From Streptomyces sp. FIT100 (GTDB taxonomy: Bacteria > Actinomycetota > Actinomycetes > Streptomycetales > Streptomycetaceae): a stretch of DNA of 64,000 nucleotides. The stretch lies in contig NZ_CP075715.1 in assembly GCF_024584805.1 (NCBI RefSeq), forward strand, positions 4,828,526 to 4,892,525, read 5' to 3'. The notes under the pieces are model-generated. The model was not told the origin of the DNA. It searched no databases and saw only the letters and a program-made list of their open reading frames with translations. Positions 56,687-64,000 of this stretch are shown piece after piece; position 1 is the stretch's first letter, and each line of letters starts with the position of its first letter. The position numbers and the translations under genes were made by a program.

Positions 56687-58140
56687 GGCTCGTCGCCGCG
56701 CCGGGGCGGCAGGGTGACCGTCACCGTGAGGCCCTGGCCGCCGGGTGTGCCGGTCGCCGTTACGGTGCCGGCGTGGGACTCGGCGACCGCCTGGACGATC
56801 GACATGCCGAGGCCCGTGCCGGCGCCCGCGCCGTCGGCGCGGAAGAAGCGGTCGAAGATGCGGTCGGCGTCCTCCTGGCGCATGCCCGGGCCGGCGTCGG
56901 CGACCGTCAGGCGGACTTCGCCTTCGGCGGAGCGGGACAGCTCGACGCGGACCGGAGCCGACTCCTCCGTGTGGCAGCGGACGTTGGCCAGCAGATTGCC
57001 GACGACCTGGCGCAGGCCCTGCTCGTCGCCCTGCACCACCATCGCCCCGGCCGCGCGGACGGTGAGCGGGCGGCGCGGCTGCTGCGCGGCGAGGTCCTCG
57101 GCCGCGTCCCGTACCAGCCGGCTCAGATCGACGGGACGCAACCTCAGCCGGGGGCGCTGGTCGAGGCGGGCGAGGGTGAGGAGTTCGTCGACGAGGCGGC
57201 TCATCCGGTCGGCCTCGGCGGTCATCCGGGACAGCGCCCGGTCGCGTTCGGCGGGCTCGCCCAGCATCCCCTTGTCCAACAGATGCAGATAGCCGCGGAT
57301 CGCGGAGAGCGGGGTGCGCAGCTCGTGAGAGGCGTCCGCGACGAAGCGCCGCAGCTGCGCGGCGCTGCGCTCGCGCGTCACATACGCCGATTCGACCTGC
57401 TGGAGCATGGAGTTGAGGGCGAGCCGCAGCTGTTCGATCTCGGTGACCGGGTCATGGCGGCCCGGCACCCGCCGGGTCAGGTCGCCCTCGGCGATGGCGG
57501 ACGCCGTCTCCACCATGTCCTCCAGCGGCCGCAGGGTGCGCCGCGCCCCCATCAGCGTCGCCGCCGCGAGCAGCGCCAGCAGCAGCCCGCCGAAGGCGAA
57601 GTCGACCTTGAGGGCGCGCCCCATCGACTGGTGGACGGCCTTGGTGGAGGTCGCCATCAGTACGGTCGTGCCGTCGCCGAGCGAGGCGCCCACCGCCCGG
57701 TACGGATCGCCGTCGAGCCGCAGCGTGTCGATCGCGTCGGAGCGGGCGAGGGCATGCGGATCGCCGGCCGCGGCGGCGAGTTCCCGCTGCCGCTCGGTCG
57801 GCGCCATCCCGCCGAAGGTGACCGGGCGGCCCTCGGGGCCGACGGCCACGAAGATCGTCTCGGGGCGCGGCAGGGTGCCGGCGCCCGCGTACTCGGGGAG
57901 GAGTTTGTCCCTTATCGACGCCAACGCGCTCAGCGACTCGACCTCGTGGAGCGTGAGCGCGGCCCGTTCGAGCCCCTGACGCGAAGCCGTCAGCTCACGG
58001 TCGATCGCGTCGAGAAGGTAGTGGCGCAGCCCGAAGAGGCTCACTCCGGTCGCTATCGCGATGCCGAGTGCGAGCAGGACGACGTTGACCAGGGTCAGTT
58101 TGGCGCGCAGCGAGTGCGTCCGGTGCCGGGGAAGTCTCAT
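56593..58140 (-). CDS. Two-component sensor histidine kinase
   Basis: 515 residues. First span near residues 15-40 (LTLVNVVLLALGIAIATGVS), an external sensor region, second span (FAFGGLLLALLAAATLMGA), HAMP, then dimerisation/phosphoacceptor SHELRTPLSAIRGY and ATPase motifs NLLAN, ADAGPGMRQEDADR and GTGLGMSIVQ. ATG 58140 overlaps the regulator stop (ATGA). The last 28 residues (after VTVTLPPRRG) come from a DNA repeat also present in the adjacent gap and are not part of the family. Signal unknown; the MmpL gene divergent to the pair is a possible target. Confidence 0.93.
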   Translation of the reverse strand: MRLPRHRTHSLRAKLTLVNVVLLALGIAIATGVSLFGLRHYLLDAIDRELTASRQGLERAALTLHEVESLSALASIRDKLLPEYAGAGTLPRPETIFVAVGPEGRPVTFGGMAPTERQRELAAAAGDPHALARSDAIDTLRLDGDPYRAVGASLGDGTTVLMATSTKAVHQSMGRALKVDFAFGGLLLALLAAATLMGARRTLRPLEDMVETASAIAEGDLTRRVPGRHDPVTEIEQLRLALNSMLQQVESAYVTRERSAAQLRRFVADASHELRTPLSAIRGYLHLLDKGMLGEPAERDRALSRMTAEADRMSRLVDELLTLARLDQRPRLRLRPVDLSRLVRDAAEDLAAQQPRRPLTVRAAGAMVVQGDEQGLRQVVGNLLANVRCHTEESAPVRVELSRSAEGEVRLTVADAGPGMRQEDADRIFDRFFRADGAGAGTGLGMSIVQAVAESHAGTVTATGTPGGQGLTVTVTLPPRRGDEPAAGGPTALQSAHDGRATRETARPTTSKHGG

Positions 58141-58841
58141 CCCGCGTTCGCCAGTCCGTAGCCGACGCCCCGCCGCGTCATGATCAACGGTGGCCCCAGC
58201 GGGTCGAGTTTGCGCCGCAGATAGCTGATGTACGTCTCGACGACCGTCGATTCGGCCGGATGCTCGTACCGCCACACGTGCCGCAGCAGCTGCTCCCTGC
58301 TGACGACCGACCCGGCGTTGCGCACCAGGAACCGCAGCAGCGCGTACTCGGTGGGCGTGAGCTCCGCGCTGCGCCCGCCCCTGCGCACGGTGTACGTCGA
58401 CTCGTCCAGCTCCAGGTCCCCGTGGCGCAGCGGCGGGCGGACCGGCAGCCGGTCGGCGGGCCGGGTGCGGCGCAGCACCGCCCGGACGCGGGCGACGACC
58501 TCGTCCACGTTGAACGGCTTGGTGATGTAGTCGTCGCCGAGGCCGAGCCCGCCGACGACGTCGGCCGGCGCGTCGCGTGCGGTGAGGAAGACGAGGCCCG
58601 TCTCCGGGTGGGAGGCGCGCAGTTGGCGGGCGATCTCACGGCCGTCGCCGTCCGGGAGCATCACATCGAGCAGCGCGGCGTCGGGGCGCGTCTGCCGTAC
58701 GGCGTCGGCCGCCTCCCGTACGCTTCCCGCCGTCAGCACCTCGAAGCGGTGGTAGCGCAGGGCGATGGCGAGGACGTCGGCGATGCTCGGCTCGTCCTCG
58801 ACGATCAGCACGGTCGCGGGCGTCGCTGCTGCATCCGTCAT
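58137..58841 (-). CDS. OmpR-family response regulator
   Basis: 234 residues. Receiver: VLIVEDEPSIADVL (acidic pair), ALLDVMLPDGDG (phosphorylated Asp) and YITKPFNVDEV (Lys). Winged helix with LTPTEYALLRFLVRNAGSVV, VVETYISYLRRKLDPLG and TRRGVGYGL, the TrcR/PrrA-like type. ATG 58841; translated first, with the kinase coupled behind it. The divergent MmpL gene starts 149 bp away. Confidence 0.95.
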   Translation of the reverse strand: MTDAAATPATVLIVEDEPSIADVLAIALRYHRFEVLTAGSVREAADAVRQTRPDAALLDVMLPDGDGREIARQLRASHPETGLVFLTARDAPADVVGGLGLGDDYITKPFNVDEVVARVRAVLRRTRPADRLPVRPPLRHGDLELDESTYTVRRGGRSAELTPTEYALLRFLVRNAGSVVSREQLLRHVWRYEHPAESTVVETYISYLRRKLDPLGPPLIMTRRGVGYGLANAG

Positions 58842-58990
58842 GTCCCCAGTATCCGTAAGGGGAGCGGCCCCGGGCGGGCCGACGGCTTGGAGTTCCCTGA
58901 GAGTCCGGTCCGCACCGCCACCCGCCCGCCGCCTCCGCGCCGATGCTGGAGGACCTGGGGCGACCGACGAAGACGAGAGGGGCAGGAATC

Positions 58991-61471
58991 GTGGCGGGAT
59001 GGGCACGCTGGTGCTACCGGCACAGACTGGTGGTCCTGGTGCTGTGGGTGGGAGCCCTGTTCGGCCTGGGGGCCGCGAGCAGCGCCGTCGGCACCAACTA
59101 CGCGAACGTCTTCAGCCTCCCGGACACCGACTCGTCCGAGGCGTACGACCTGATGACACGGGCCTTCCCGGAGCGCTCCGGGGACACGGACACGGTGGTG
59201 TGGCGGGTCTCCGGCTCCTCCGGCACGGTCCGCGACACGGCGGTACGCGAGCGGATCGAGCCCGCGCTGCGCGAGATCGCGGCCATGGACGGCGTCGGCG
59301 AGGTCGCGAGCCCGTACGGTGCGGGACCCGTGGCCGCCGCGCAGATCAGCGCCGACGGGCGGATCGCCTACGCCCAGGTGACCTTCGCCGAGCAGGCCGA
59401 CGCCGTACCCAAGGAACTCGTCGAGGAGGTCGTGGCCACCGCGCAGGACGCGGAACGGTCCCGGCTCCAGGTCGAGTTGGGCGGCCAGGCGATCATCAGG
59501 ACGCAGGAGCCGCCGACCGGGATCGCGGAGGCGGTCGGCATCCTCGCCGCCGCCGTCGTCCTCTTCCTCGCCTTCGGCTCGCTCTTCTCGATGCTGCTGC
59601 CGATCGTCGTCGCGGTCTTCGGCGTCGGCACCGGCATGCTGTCGGCCACGCTGCTGTCGCACGTGACCGACGTGCCCGAAGTGGCGCCGCTGCTCGGCTC
59701 GTTGATCGGGCTCGGCGTCGGCATCGACTACGCGCTCTTCATCGTCACCCGGCACCGGCGGGCCATCCTGCGCGGCCAGGACCCCGAGGACGCGGCGGTC
59801 CTCGCGCTCAACACCTCCGGGCGGGCCGTGCTGTTCGCGGGCGGCACCGTGTGCATCGCGCTCGCCGGCATGCTCGTCATGCGGATGCAGTTCCTCGACG
59901 GCGTCGTCGTCGCGACCACGCTGACCGTGGTGCTCAGCGTCCTCGCCGCGGTCACGCTGCTGCCCGCGCTGCTCGGGCTGCTCGGCCCGCGCGTGCTCAG
60001 CCGCAGGCAGCGGCGCCGGCTGGCCGCGAACGGCCCGGAGCCGGAGGAGTCGAACGGCGCCGCGGCCCGCTGGTCGGCCGCCGTGCAGCGCAGGCCGCAG
60101 GCGGTCGCGGCCGTCGCCGTCGTGGTGATGGCCGCGCTGGCCGTGCCGGTGCTGTCGCTGCGCCTCGGCGCGACCGACCAGGGCAACCACCCGGAGACAC
60201 GGACGACCCGGCAGGCGTACGACCTGCTCGCGGAGGGCTTCGGGCCCGGCTTCAACGGGCCGTTGCAGATCGTCGCCGAACAGCCGGACGCGACGGGCCT
60301 GGTGGAGCGGGTACGGGACGTGGACGGCGTAGCGCAGGTCGTGGCGCTGCCCGTGCCGCCGGAATCCGGCCTGTCGGTGATCCAGGTGGTCCCGACGACG
60401 TCGCCGCAGTCCGAGGAGACCGACGACCTCATCGACACGCTGCGGGAGCAGGTCATCCCGGCGTCGGGCGTCGAGGCCCATGTCGGCGGGGTCACCGCGG
60501 TCTTCAAGGACTTCGCGGCAGTGACGGGGGAGCGGTTGCCGGCCTTCGTCGCCACGATCATCGCCCTCGGGTTCCTGCTGCTGCTGATCGCGTTCCGTTC
60601 GCTGGTCGTGCCGCTGACGGCCGCGCTGATGAACCTGATCGCGGCGGCGGCGTCGTTCGGTGTGCTGGTGGCGATCTTCCAGTGGGGCTGGGGGGCGGAG
60701 CTGCTGGGCATCGGCAAGGAGGGGCCGATCACGTCCTTCCTGCCGGTCATCATGCTGTCGCTGCTCTTCGGGCTCTCCATGGACTACCAGGTGTTCCTGG
60801 TGAGCCGGATGCACGAGGAGTGGGTGCACTCCCGTGACAACGCGCGGGCGGTGCGGATCGGGCTCGCCGAGACGAGCCGGGTCATCAACTGCGCGGCGCT
60901 CATCATGATCTGCGTCTTCAGCGCCTTCGTGCTGAGCGGCGACATGGAGGGCGCGATGGCCGGCATCGGGCTCGCGGCGGCGGTGGCGCTGGACGCGTTC
61001 ATCCTGCGGACGGCGCTGGTGCCGGCGGCGATGCACCTGCTGGGGCGCTCCAACTGGTGGCTGCCCGGCTGGCTGGAGCGGCGCCTGCCGCATCTGGCGG
61101 TCGAACCGCGGGAGGAGGAGCCACGCCAGTCGGAGCCGGTGGCGGCCCCGGCCGTCGAGGCCGTCGACGCCGAGGAGCCCGCCCCGTGCGGAGTCTCCGT
61201 CGTGCACGGCTTCGTACGCTCCGAGGAGGGCGAGCCGGTGGCGGACGCCGTGCTCACCCTGATCTCGGCGGGCGGCAGGCAGCTCGACCGGGTGGGGTCC
61301 CTCGCGGACGGCTCGTACATCCTGGCCGCGCCGTGCGCCGGGTCGTATCTGCTGGCCGTGCGGGCGCGGGGGTACGAGGCGGGGGCCCGCCACATCAGGA
61401 CCGGCGACGAGCCGCTCGTCCAGGACCTGGTGCTGGCCGAGGAGGAGGTGGGCTCACGCCCCCTTGCCTGA
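58991..61471 (+). CDS. MmpL-type RND transporter with extra C-terminal Ig-like domain
   Basis: 826 residues with 11-12 spans in two halves. Typical MmpL signatures: WCYRHRLVVLVLWVGALFGL, GSLIGLGVGIDYALFIVTRHR and FGLSMDYQVFLVSRMHEEW (the GxxxDY proton-relay segments). Likely exports a lipid or hydrophobic molecule. After the last span and a Glu/Pro linker comes an about 85-residue domain, VVHGFVRSEEGEPVADAVLTL...DGSYILAAPCAGSYLLAVRA, which fits a carboxypeptidase-regulatory-like beta sandwich, unusual for this family and expected on the cytosolic side. GTG 58991 chosen for GGGGCAGGA; ATG 58943 is upstream. 3' overlap (18 bp) with tetR. Confidence 0.9.
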   Translation: MAGWARWCYRHRLVVLVLWVGALFGLGAASSAVGTNYANVFSLPDTDSSEAYDLMTRAFPERSGDTDTVVWRVSGSSGTVRDTAVRERIEPALREIAAMDGVGEVASPYGAGPVAAAQISADGRIAYAQVTFAEQADAVPKELVEEVVATAQDAERSRLQVELGGQAIIRTQEPPTGIAEAVGILAAAVVLFLAFGSLFSMLLPIVVAVFGVGTGMLSATLLSHVTDVPEVAPLLGSLIGLGVGIDYALFIVTRHRRAILRGQDPEDAAVLALNTSGRAVLFAGGTVCIALAGMLVMRMQFLDGVVVATTLTVVLSVLAAVTLLPALLGLLGPRVLSRRQRRRLAANGPEPEESNGAAARWSAAVQRRPQAVAAVAVVVMAALAVPVLSLRLGATDQGNHPETRTTRQAYDLLAEGFGPGFNGPLQIVAEQPDATGLVERVRDVDGVAQVVALPVPPESGLSVIQVVPTTSPQSEETDDLIDTLREQVIPASGVEAHVGGVTAVFKDFAAVTGERLPAFVATIIALGFLLLLIAFRSLVVPLTAALMNLIAAAASFGVLVAIFQWGWGAELLGIGKEGPITSFLPVIMLSLLFGLSMDYQVFLVSRMHEEWVHSRDNARAVRIGLAETSRVINCAALIMICVFSAFVLSGDMEGAMAGIGLAAAVALDAFILRTALVPAAMHLLGRSNWWLPGWLERRLPHLAVEPREEEPRQSEPVAAPAVEAVDAEEPAPCGVSVVHGFVRSEEGEPVADAVLTLISAGGRQLDRVGSLADGSYILAAPCAGSYLLAVRARGYEAGARHIRTGDEPLVQDLVLAEEEVGSRPLA

Positions 61472-62212
61472 GCTGCCGCGCTTGGGCTTGCCCGAGGCGG
61501 CCATGCCCGCGGCGGTGGGCATGAAGTCCCTGAGCAGGTCGTGCACCTCGGTGACGAGCGGCCGCAGGATGCGGAAGCGGGAGAGGGAGATCGCGCGGGC
61601 CGTGACCGGCGCGAGGCGTTCGACGAGCCGGCGGCTGTTGGCGCAGCCGTCGGAGCGGTCGTACACCCAGAACAGGACGAGCCCCATCTGCTGGAGCCAC
61701 AGCAACTGCGGCAGCTTGTCGGCCAGTTCGGGGTCGACCTTGACGGCGGCCCCGGCCAGGACCCGCCGGTGGACGTCGATCGCCGCCTGGCGCGGGCCCT
61801 CGGACTCGGGCGAGAAGGGGCTGAGCGGGCTGTCCGGGTCGGCGGCGTTCTTGAAGAACTGGGATGCGAACTCGTGGTACGGCTCCGCGATGTCGAGCCA
61901 GCCGAGCAGGACCCCGCGGATGCGTGCCGTGAGGTCCTTCTCGCCGCCGTCGAGGATGTCCGCGACCGCCGCCTGGTGCTGCTCGGCGATCCGGTCGTAG
62001 AAGCCCTGGACCAGGTGCTCCTTGGAGGCGAAGTAGTAGTACGCGTTGCCTACGGAGACGCCGGCCTCCTGGGCGATGGCCCGCATCGTCGTCTTGTCGT
62101 AACCGCGTTCCTGGAAGAGCCGGAGCGCGGTTTCGAGGATGAGGGTGCGGGTCTGCTCGCTCTTGGCAGGCTTGGCGGACTGGTCCTGCTGCTCGTCCTT
62201 GACGTCGTTCAC
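61454..62212 (-). CDS. TetR-family regulator
   Basis: 252 residues. HTH: TALRLFQERGYDKTTMRAIAQEAGVSVGNAYYYFASKEHLV, split across residues 30-70. The ligand domain contains FYDRIAEQHQAAVADI and WLDIAEPYHEFASQFFKNAA, typical of regulators of lipid or stress genes. The tail is basic. Third gene after the membrane and DCC genes (12-bp gap), so it is probably co-transcribed from the promoter at about 63.13 kb, which bears two palindromic TTGAAC-N2-GTTCAA boxes: autoregulation is likely. GTG 62212. Convergent overlap with mmpL of 18 bp. Confidence 0.93.
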   Translation of the reverse strand: MNDVKDEQQDQSAKPAKSEQTRTLILETALRLFQERGYDKTTMRAIAQEAGVSVGNAYYYFASKEHLVQGFYDRIAEQHQAAVADILDGGEKDLTARIRGVLLGWLDIAEPYHEFASQFFKNAADPDSPLSPFSPESEGPRQAAIDVHRRVLAGAAVKVDPELADKLPQLLWLQQMGLVLFWVYDRSDGCANSRRLVERLAPVTARAISLSRFRILRPLVTEVHDLLRDFMPTAAGMAASGKPKRGSSGKGA

Positions 62213-62223
62213 GGTGACCGAGC

Positions 62224-62640
62224 CTAACCGGGCGGGGCCGGCAGCTCGCACCGGCCGTCCGCGCAGGCGGCCGCGGCCGCCGGTCCCGTGGTCGCCTCCC
62301 GGTACTTGGCGGCGGCGAGCACGGTCACCCGGGCGAAGGGCGCCCCCGCCGGAGTCGCCAGCCAGTGGGCCTTGGGCCGGTGCTCGGCCAGGGCCCAGAG
62401 GCAGACGATCCAGGCGGCGGTGGACCGGTACACCTGGCCCCGGTCCCCGATCACGGTGATCTCCCGCAGGGTGCTCTCGTGATCGAGCTCCGGGAAGCGG
62501 CGCCGCGCCTCCGCCGACGCCGCGGGCACGAGGTCGAGCGGGACGAGCCGGCGCTGCCGCAGCAGCCAGTCGCGCAGATGGACGCAGAGCGAGCAGTGTG
62601 CGTCGTACAGCACGGTCAGCCGCTTCACCGGTACCCCCAT
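62224..62640 (-). CDS. DUF393 (DCC-family) thiol-disulphide protein
   Basis: 138 residues. LTVLYDAHCSLCVHLRDWLL contains the CxxC of the DCC family, at the usual N-terminal place; the expected Asp-Cys-Cys group is modified (D-A-H-C-S-L-C). The rest has AAWIVCLWALAEHRPKAHWL. The family is thought to be thioredoxin-like oxidoreductases. ATG 62640; in-frame GTG 62628 is an alternative. Middle gene of the TetR operon (7-bp gap from the membrane gene upstream). Confidence 0.85.
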   Translation of the reverse strand: MGVPVKRLTVLYDAHCSLCVHLRDWLLRQRRLVPLDLVPAASAEARRRFPELDHESTLREITVIGDRGQVYRSTAAWIVCLWALAEHRPKAHWLATPAGAPFARVTVLAAAKYREATTGPAAAAACADGRCELPAPPG

Positions 62641-62647
62641 CGCCGGC

Positions 62648-63082
62648 TCACGCCCCCGCTGCGGGCGCCGCCCAGGGGCCCTTGTCGCCGGTCCCGGTCC
62701 ATCCCTGCGGCGGGACGGGCGGCGTCTGCTCGCGCTCCATCACGCCGCGCCGGCGGATCTTGTTGAGGACGTAGACGTTGAGCAGGTGCATCACCCCGAG
62801 CGCGAGCAGCACCACTCCGAGCTTGACGGACAGCGCTTCGAAGAGCCCGCGCGCGTCGGTGACGGCCTCGTCCTGGCCGAGGTAGAGCGCGACGAAGCCG
62901 AGGTTGACGAGGTAGAAGCCCACCACCAGCAGGTGGTTGACGGCATCGGCGAGCTTCTCGTTCCCGTGCAGCACGTCGGCGAGGAAGATCCGTCCGTTCC
63001 GGCTGAGCGTGCGGGCCACCCAGATGGTGAGCGCGACGCTGATCAGCAGATAGATGGCATACGCGATGACAGTGAGGTCCAT
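62648..63082 (-). CDS. Four-span small membrane protein, first gene of TetR operon
   Basis: 144 residues. LTVIAYAIYLLISVALTIWVA, then HGNEKLADAVNHLLVVGFYLVNLGFVALYL, then LSVKLGVVLLALGVMHLLNVYVL, giving three or four spans, ending in a Pro-rich cytosolic tail. GGGAGGGTGGGGA is a strong ribosome site before ATG 63082. Preceded by the TTGAAC-N2-GTTCAA operators. No family name that I recognise; the DCC and TetR genes follow. Confidence 0.82.
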   Translation of the reverse strand: MDLTVIAYAIYLLISVALTIWVARTLSRNGRIFLADVLHGNEKLADAVNHLLVVGFYLVNLGFVALYLGQDEAVTDARGLFEALSVKLGVVLLALGVMHLLNVYVLNKIRRRGVMEREQTPPVPPQGWTGTGDKGPWAAPAAGA

Positions 63083-63095
63083 TCCCCACCCTCCC

Positions 63096-63109
63096 TTGAA
63101 CGCGTTCAA
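63096..63109. promoter_or_regulatory. Operator box 1, TTGAACGCGTTCAA
   Basis: Perfect 14-bp palindrome in the leader, between the predicted transcription start and the ribosome site of the membrane gene. Its centre is 44 bp from box 2, four helical turns, suited to binding by two regulator dimers on one DNA face. Confidence 0.82.
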
Positions 63110-63124
63110 AAGGTCTTGTCATGG

Positions 63125-63153
63125 ACTGTAGACCTCTTCTTGAACATGTTCAA
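63125..63153 (-). promoter_or_regulatory. Predicted promoter of the TetR operon with operator box 2 over -35
   Basis: On the minus strand TTGAAC (63153-63148), a 17-bp spacer and TACAGT (63130-63125) make a near-consensus vegetative promoter. The -35 is the left half of the perfect palindrome TTGAACATGTTCAA (63140-63153), so binding there would block RNA polymerase. Confidence 0.78.
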
Positions 63154-63192
63154 GTGGGTTCGGGTGAGGGGAGGCGCCGCGGGAACGACGAA

Positions 63193-63224
63193 GGCCCCAC
63201 CCGTCGGAAGCGACGGGTGGGGCC
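63193..63224. terminator. Terminator of the membrane gene at 63239
   Basis: GGCCCCACCCGTCG-GAAG-CGACGGGTGGGGCC, perfect 14-bp stem with a GAAG loop, 14 bp past the stop. Confidence 0.93.
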
Positions 63225-63238
63225 TCGGCCCGTACTGC

Positions 63239-63742
63239 CTACATGCTCAGCGAGCGGGCGTAGTTGATCTGACCCATGACCCAGTGCAGTGTCTCCGGGC
63301 CGGTCGCCGGGATCATCGTCGTGTGGTGGCGGCCGCCGCTGGTGACGCTGATCTGGATGAAGCCGGTCGTCCGCTTCTCCTTCATCAGCAGGAAGAAGAG
63401 TCCCACCAGGCACAGCAACGAGAAGACCACCGCCAGGACGACGGCATGCGTGGGGATGCGCTCCTCCGTGCGGGACATGTCGACGGCGTTCCAGACCGCG
63501 CCCTTGAGCGGCAGCGTCCCGTTGGGAGTCACGATCGCGTCCTGGAGGACGGTGATGTCCCCGATCGCCAGCAGCGGCACACCCGGGCCGGCGCCCATCG
63601 GCGCGAGCGGGGCAGACGGGGCGATCGGGGCAGGCGGGGGCTGGGGGTAGCCGTAGCCGAAGGCGCCGTCGTAGGGGTGGGGCGGCTGCGCCGGGCCCCA
63701 CTGGTAGTCGCCGCCGTCCGGGTAGGGGGTCGGCTGGTTCAT
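63239..63742 (-). CDS. Single-span protein with Pro/Gly/Tyr-rich N-terminus
   Basis: 167 residues. Disordered head (YQWGPAQPPHPYDGAFGYGY), then a folded cytosolic segment (IGDITVLQDAIVTPNGTLPL, AVWNAVDMSRTEERIPTHA), one span (AVVLAVVFSLLCLVGLFFLL) directly followed by MKEKRTTGFIQISVTSGGRHH and ending GQINYARSLSM. ATG 63742 was chosen because GGGGA lies before it; ATG 63766 upstream is the alternative. Monocistronic between two terminators, next to sdhB. Family not recognised. Confidence 0.75.
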   Translation of the reverse strand: MNQPTPYPDGGDYQWGPAQPPHPYDGAFGYGYPQPPPAPIAPSAPLAPMGAGPGVPLLAIGDITVLQDAIVTPNGTLPLKGAVWNAVDMSRTEERIPTHAVVLAVVFSLLCLVGLFFLLMKEKRTTGFIQISVTSGGRHHTTMIPATGPETLHWVMGQINYARSLSM

Positions 63743-63767
63743 CTGGTCCCCGTTCTCACATGCCAAA

Positions 63768-63804
63768 GGCCCGTTTCCGTACGGTGAGCGTACAGAAACG
63801 GGCC
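63768..63804. terminator. Terminator downstream of sdhB
   Basis: GGCCCGTTTC-CGTACG-GTGAG-CGTACA-GAAACGGGCC: 16-bp stem with one mismatch, 26 bp past the sdhB stop. Confidence 0.88.
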
Positions 63805-63829
63805 CGTGGCGCAGAGTGAAAACCTTCGC

Positions 63830-64000
63830 TCAGAAGCGGCGGGTGATCAGCGCGCGCTTGACCTCCTGGATCGCCTTCGTGACCTCGATGCCACGCGGGC
63901 AGGCGTCCGTGCAGTTGAAGGTCGTGCGGCAACGCCACACGCCGTCCTTGTCGTTGAGGATCTCCAGGCGCTGCTCGCCCGCCTCGTCACGCGAGTCGAA
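63830..64000 (-). CDS. sdhB: Succinate dehydrogenase iron-sulphur subunit, C-terminal part (runs off right edge)
   Basis: 56 residues visible. WRCRTTFNCTDACPRGIEVT contains the last Fe-S cluster ligands with the CP ending typical of the 3Fe-4S/4Fe-4S domain; VTKAIQEVKRALITRRF ends the protein, as in actinobacterial SdhB. The subunit passes electrons from the flavoprotein to menaquinone in complex II. The rest of the operon should lie beyond the window. Confidence 0.93.
   Translation of the reverse strand, partial: FDSRDEAGEQRLEILNDKDGVWRCRTTFNCTDACPRGIEVTKAIQEVKRALITRRF

Noticed and set aside
58838..61393. 851-codon ORF antisense to mmpL
   Set aside because: Shadow of the transporter; no start context or family resemblance.
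1..64000. tRNA or rRNA genes, prophage, biosynthetic gene cluster
   Set aside because: I looked for CCA-ended cloverleafs, integrase or phage structural genes, and PKS/NRPS/terpene signatures while reading and saw none.

Overview
The window is chromosomal DNA from a Streptomyces-type actinomycete. It has very high GC with codon third positions almost always G or C, many GTG starts, short operons with ATGA stop/start overlaps, and long spurious ORFs opposite real genes. Family content and order (icmB, sucCD, purN-purH, folD, mdh, betaine genes, glyA, trpS, dacC-like, sdhB) match, from memory, the core region around SCO4798-SCO4855 of S. coelicolor. I see no prophage, plasmid, CRISPR array, biosynthetic cluster, rRNA or tRNA.

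Layout. 1-2.8 kb: 5' part of a large secreted protein (probable M23 peptidase), a lipase and the cobalamin-binding subunit of isobutyryl-CoA mutase. 2.9-11.6 kb: a module of DUF5691 and SWIM zinc-finger genes on the minus strand, a small MmpS-like lipoprotein, and a tightly coupled MoxR ATPase / DUF5682 / VWA operon on the plus strand; its biochemistry is unknown. 11.7-17.8 kb: two repetitive secreted proteins, sucCD, and an XRE-plus-sigma-like membrane regulator. 17.9-25.7 kb: DUF6350 and Gly-rich membrane proteins, purN-purH, an RDD protein, folD-DUF3017. 26.2-29.4 kb: HTH-DUF2690 sensor, mdh, SixA-like phosphatase. 30.0-37.3 kb: a five-gene operon for making glycine betaine from choline and importing betaine. 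37.4-42.1 kb: AhpD-like protein, a frameshifted MocR regulator, a DMT-type transporter, and a lipoprotein / YgiC-like ATP-grasp pair. 42.1-47.7 kb: a 42-bp tandem array, rocD, a ZTP riboswitch ahead of glyA, trpS, and a 2H phosphoesterase. 48.0-51.9 kb: dprE2, dprE1, a PAP2 phosphatase and a UbiA prenyltransferase, the gene set for decaprenyl-phosphoryl-arabinose synthesis. 52.1-58.8 kb: BrkB, DacC-like PBP, small membrane protein, metallophosphoesterase and a two-component system. 59.0-64.0 kb: an MmpL transporter with an extra C-terminal domain, an operon that appears self-regulated by TetR, a small membrane protein and the end of sdhB.

Shared themes. The TCA cycle (sucCD, mdh, sdhB) and one-carbon/purine metabolism (purN, purH, folD, glyA with its ZTP sensor) are both well represented. 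Scattered through the intergenic DNA, and twice inside genes of the MoxR operon, is a family of palindromic, MITE-like repeats with GTGTCTTCACAGT ends. The most unusual items are the MoxR-centred module, the arabinose-donor cluster in a genus without mycobacterial arabinogalactan, the MITE family, the 42-bp higher-order repeat, and the paired TTGAAC-N2-GTTCAA operators near the right end.
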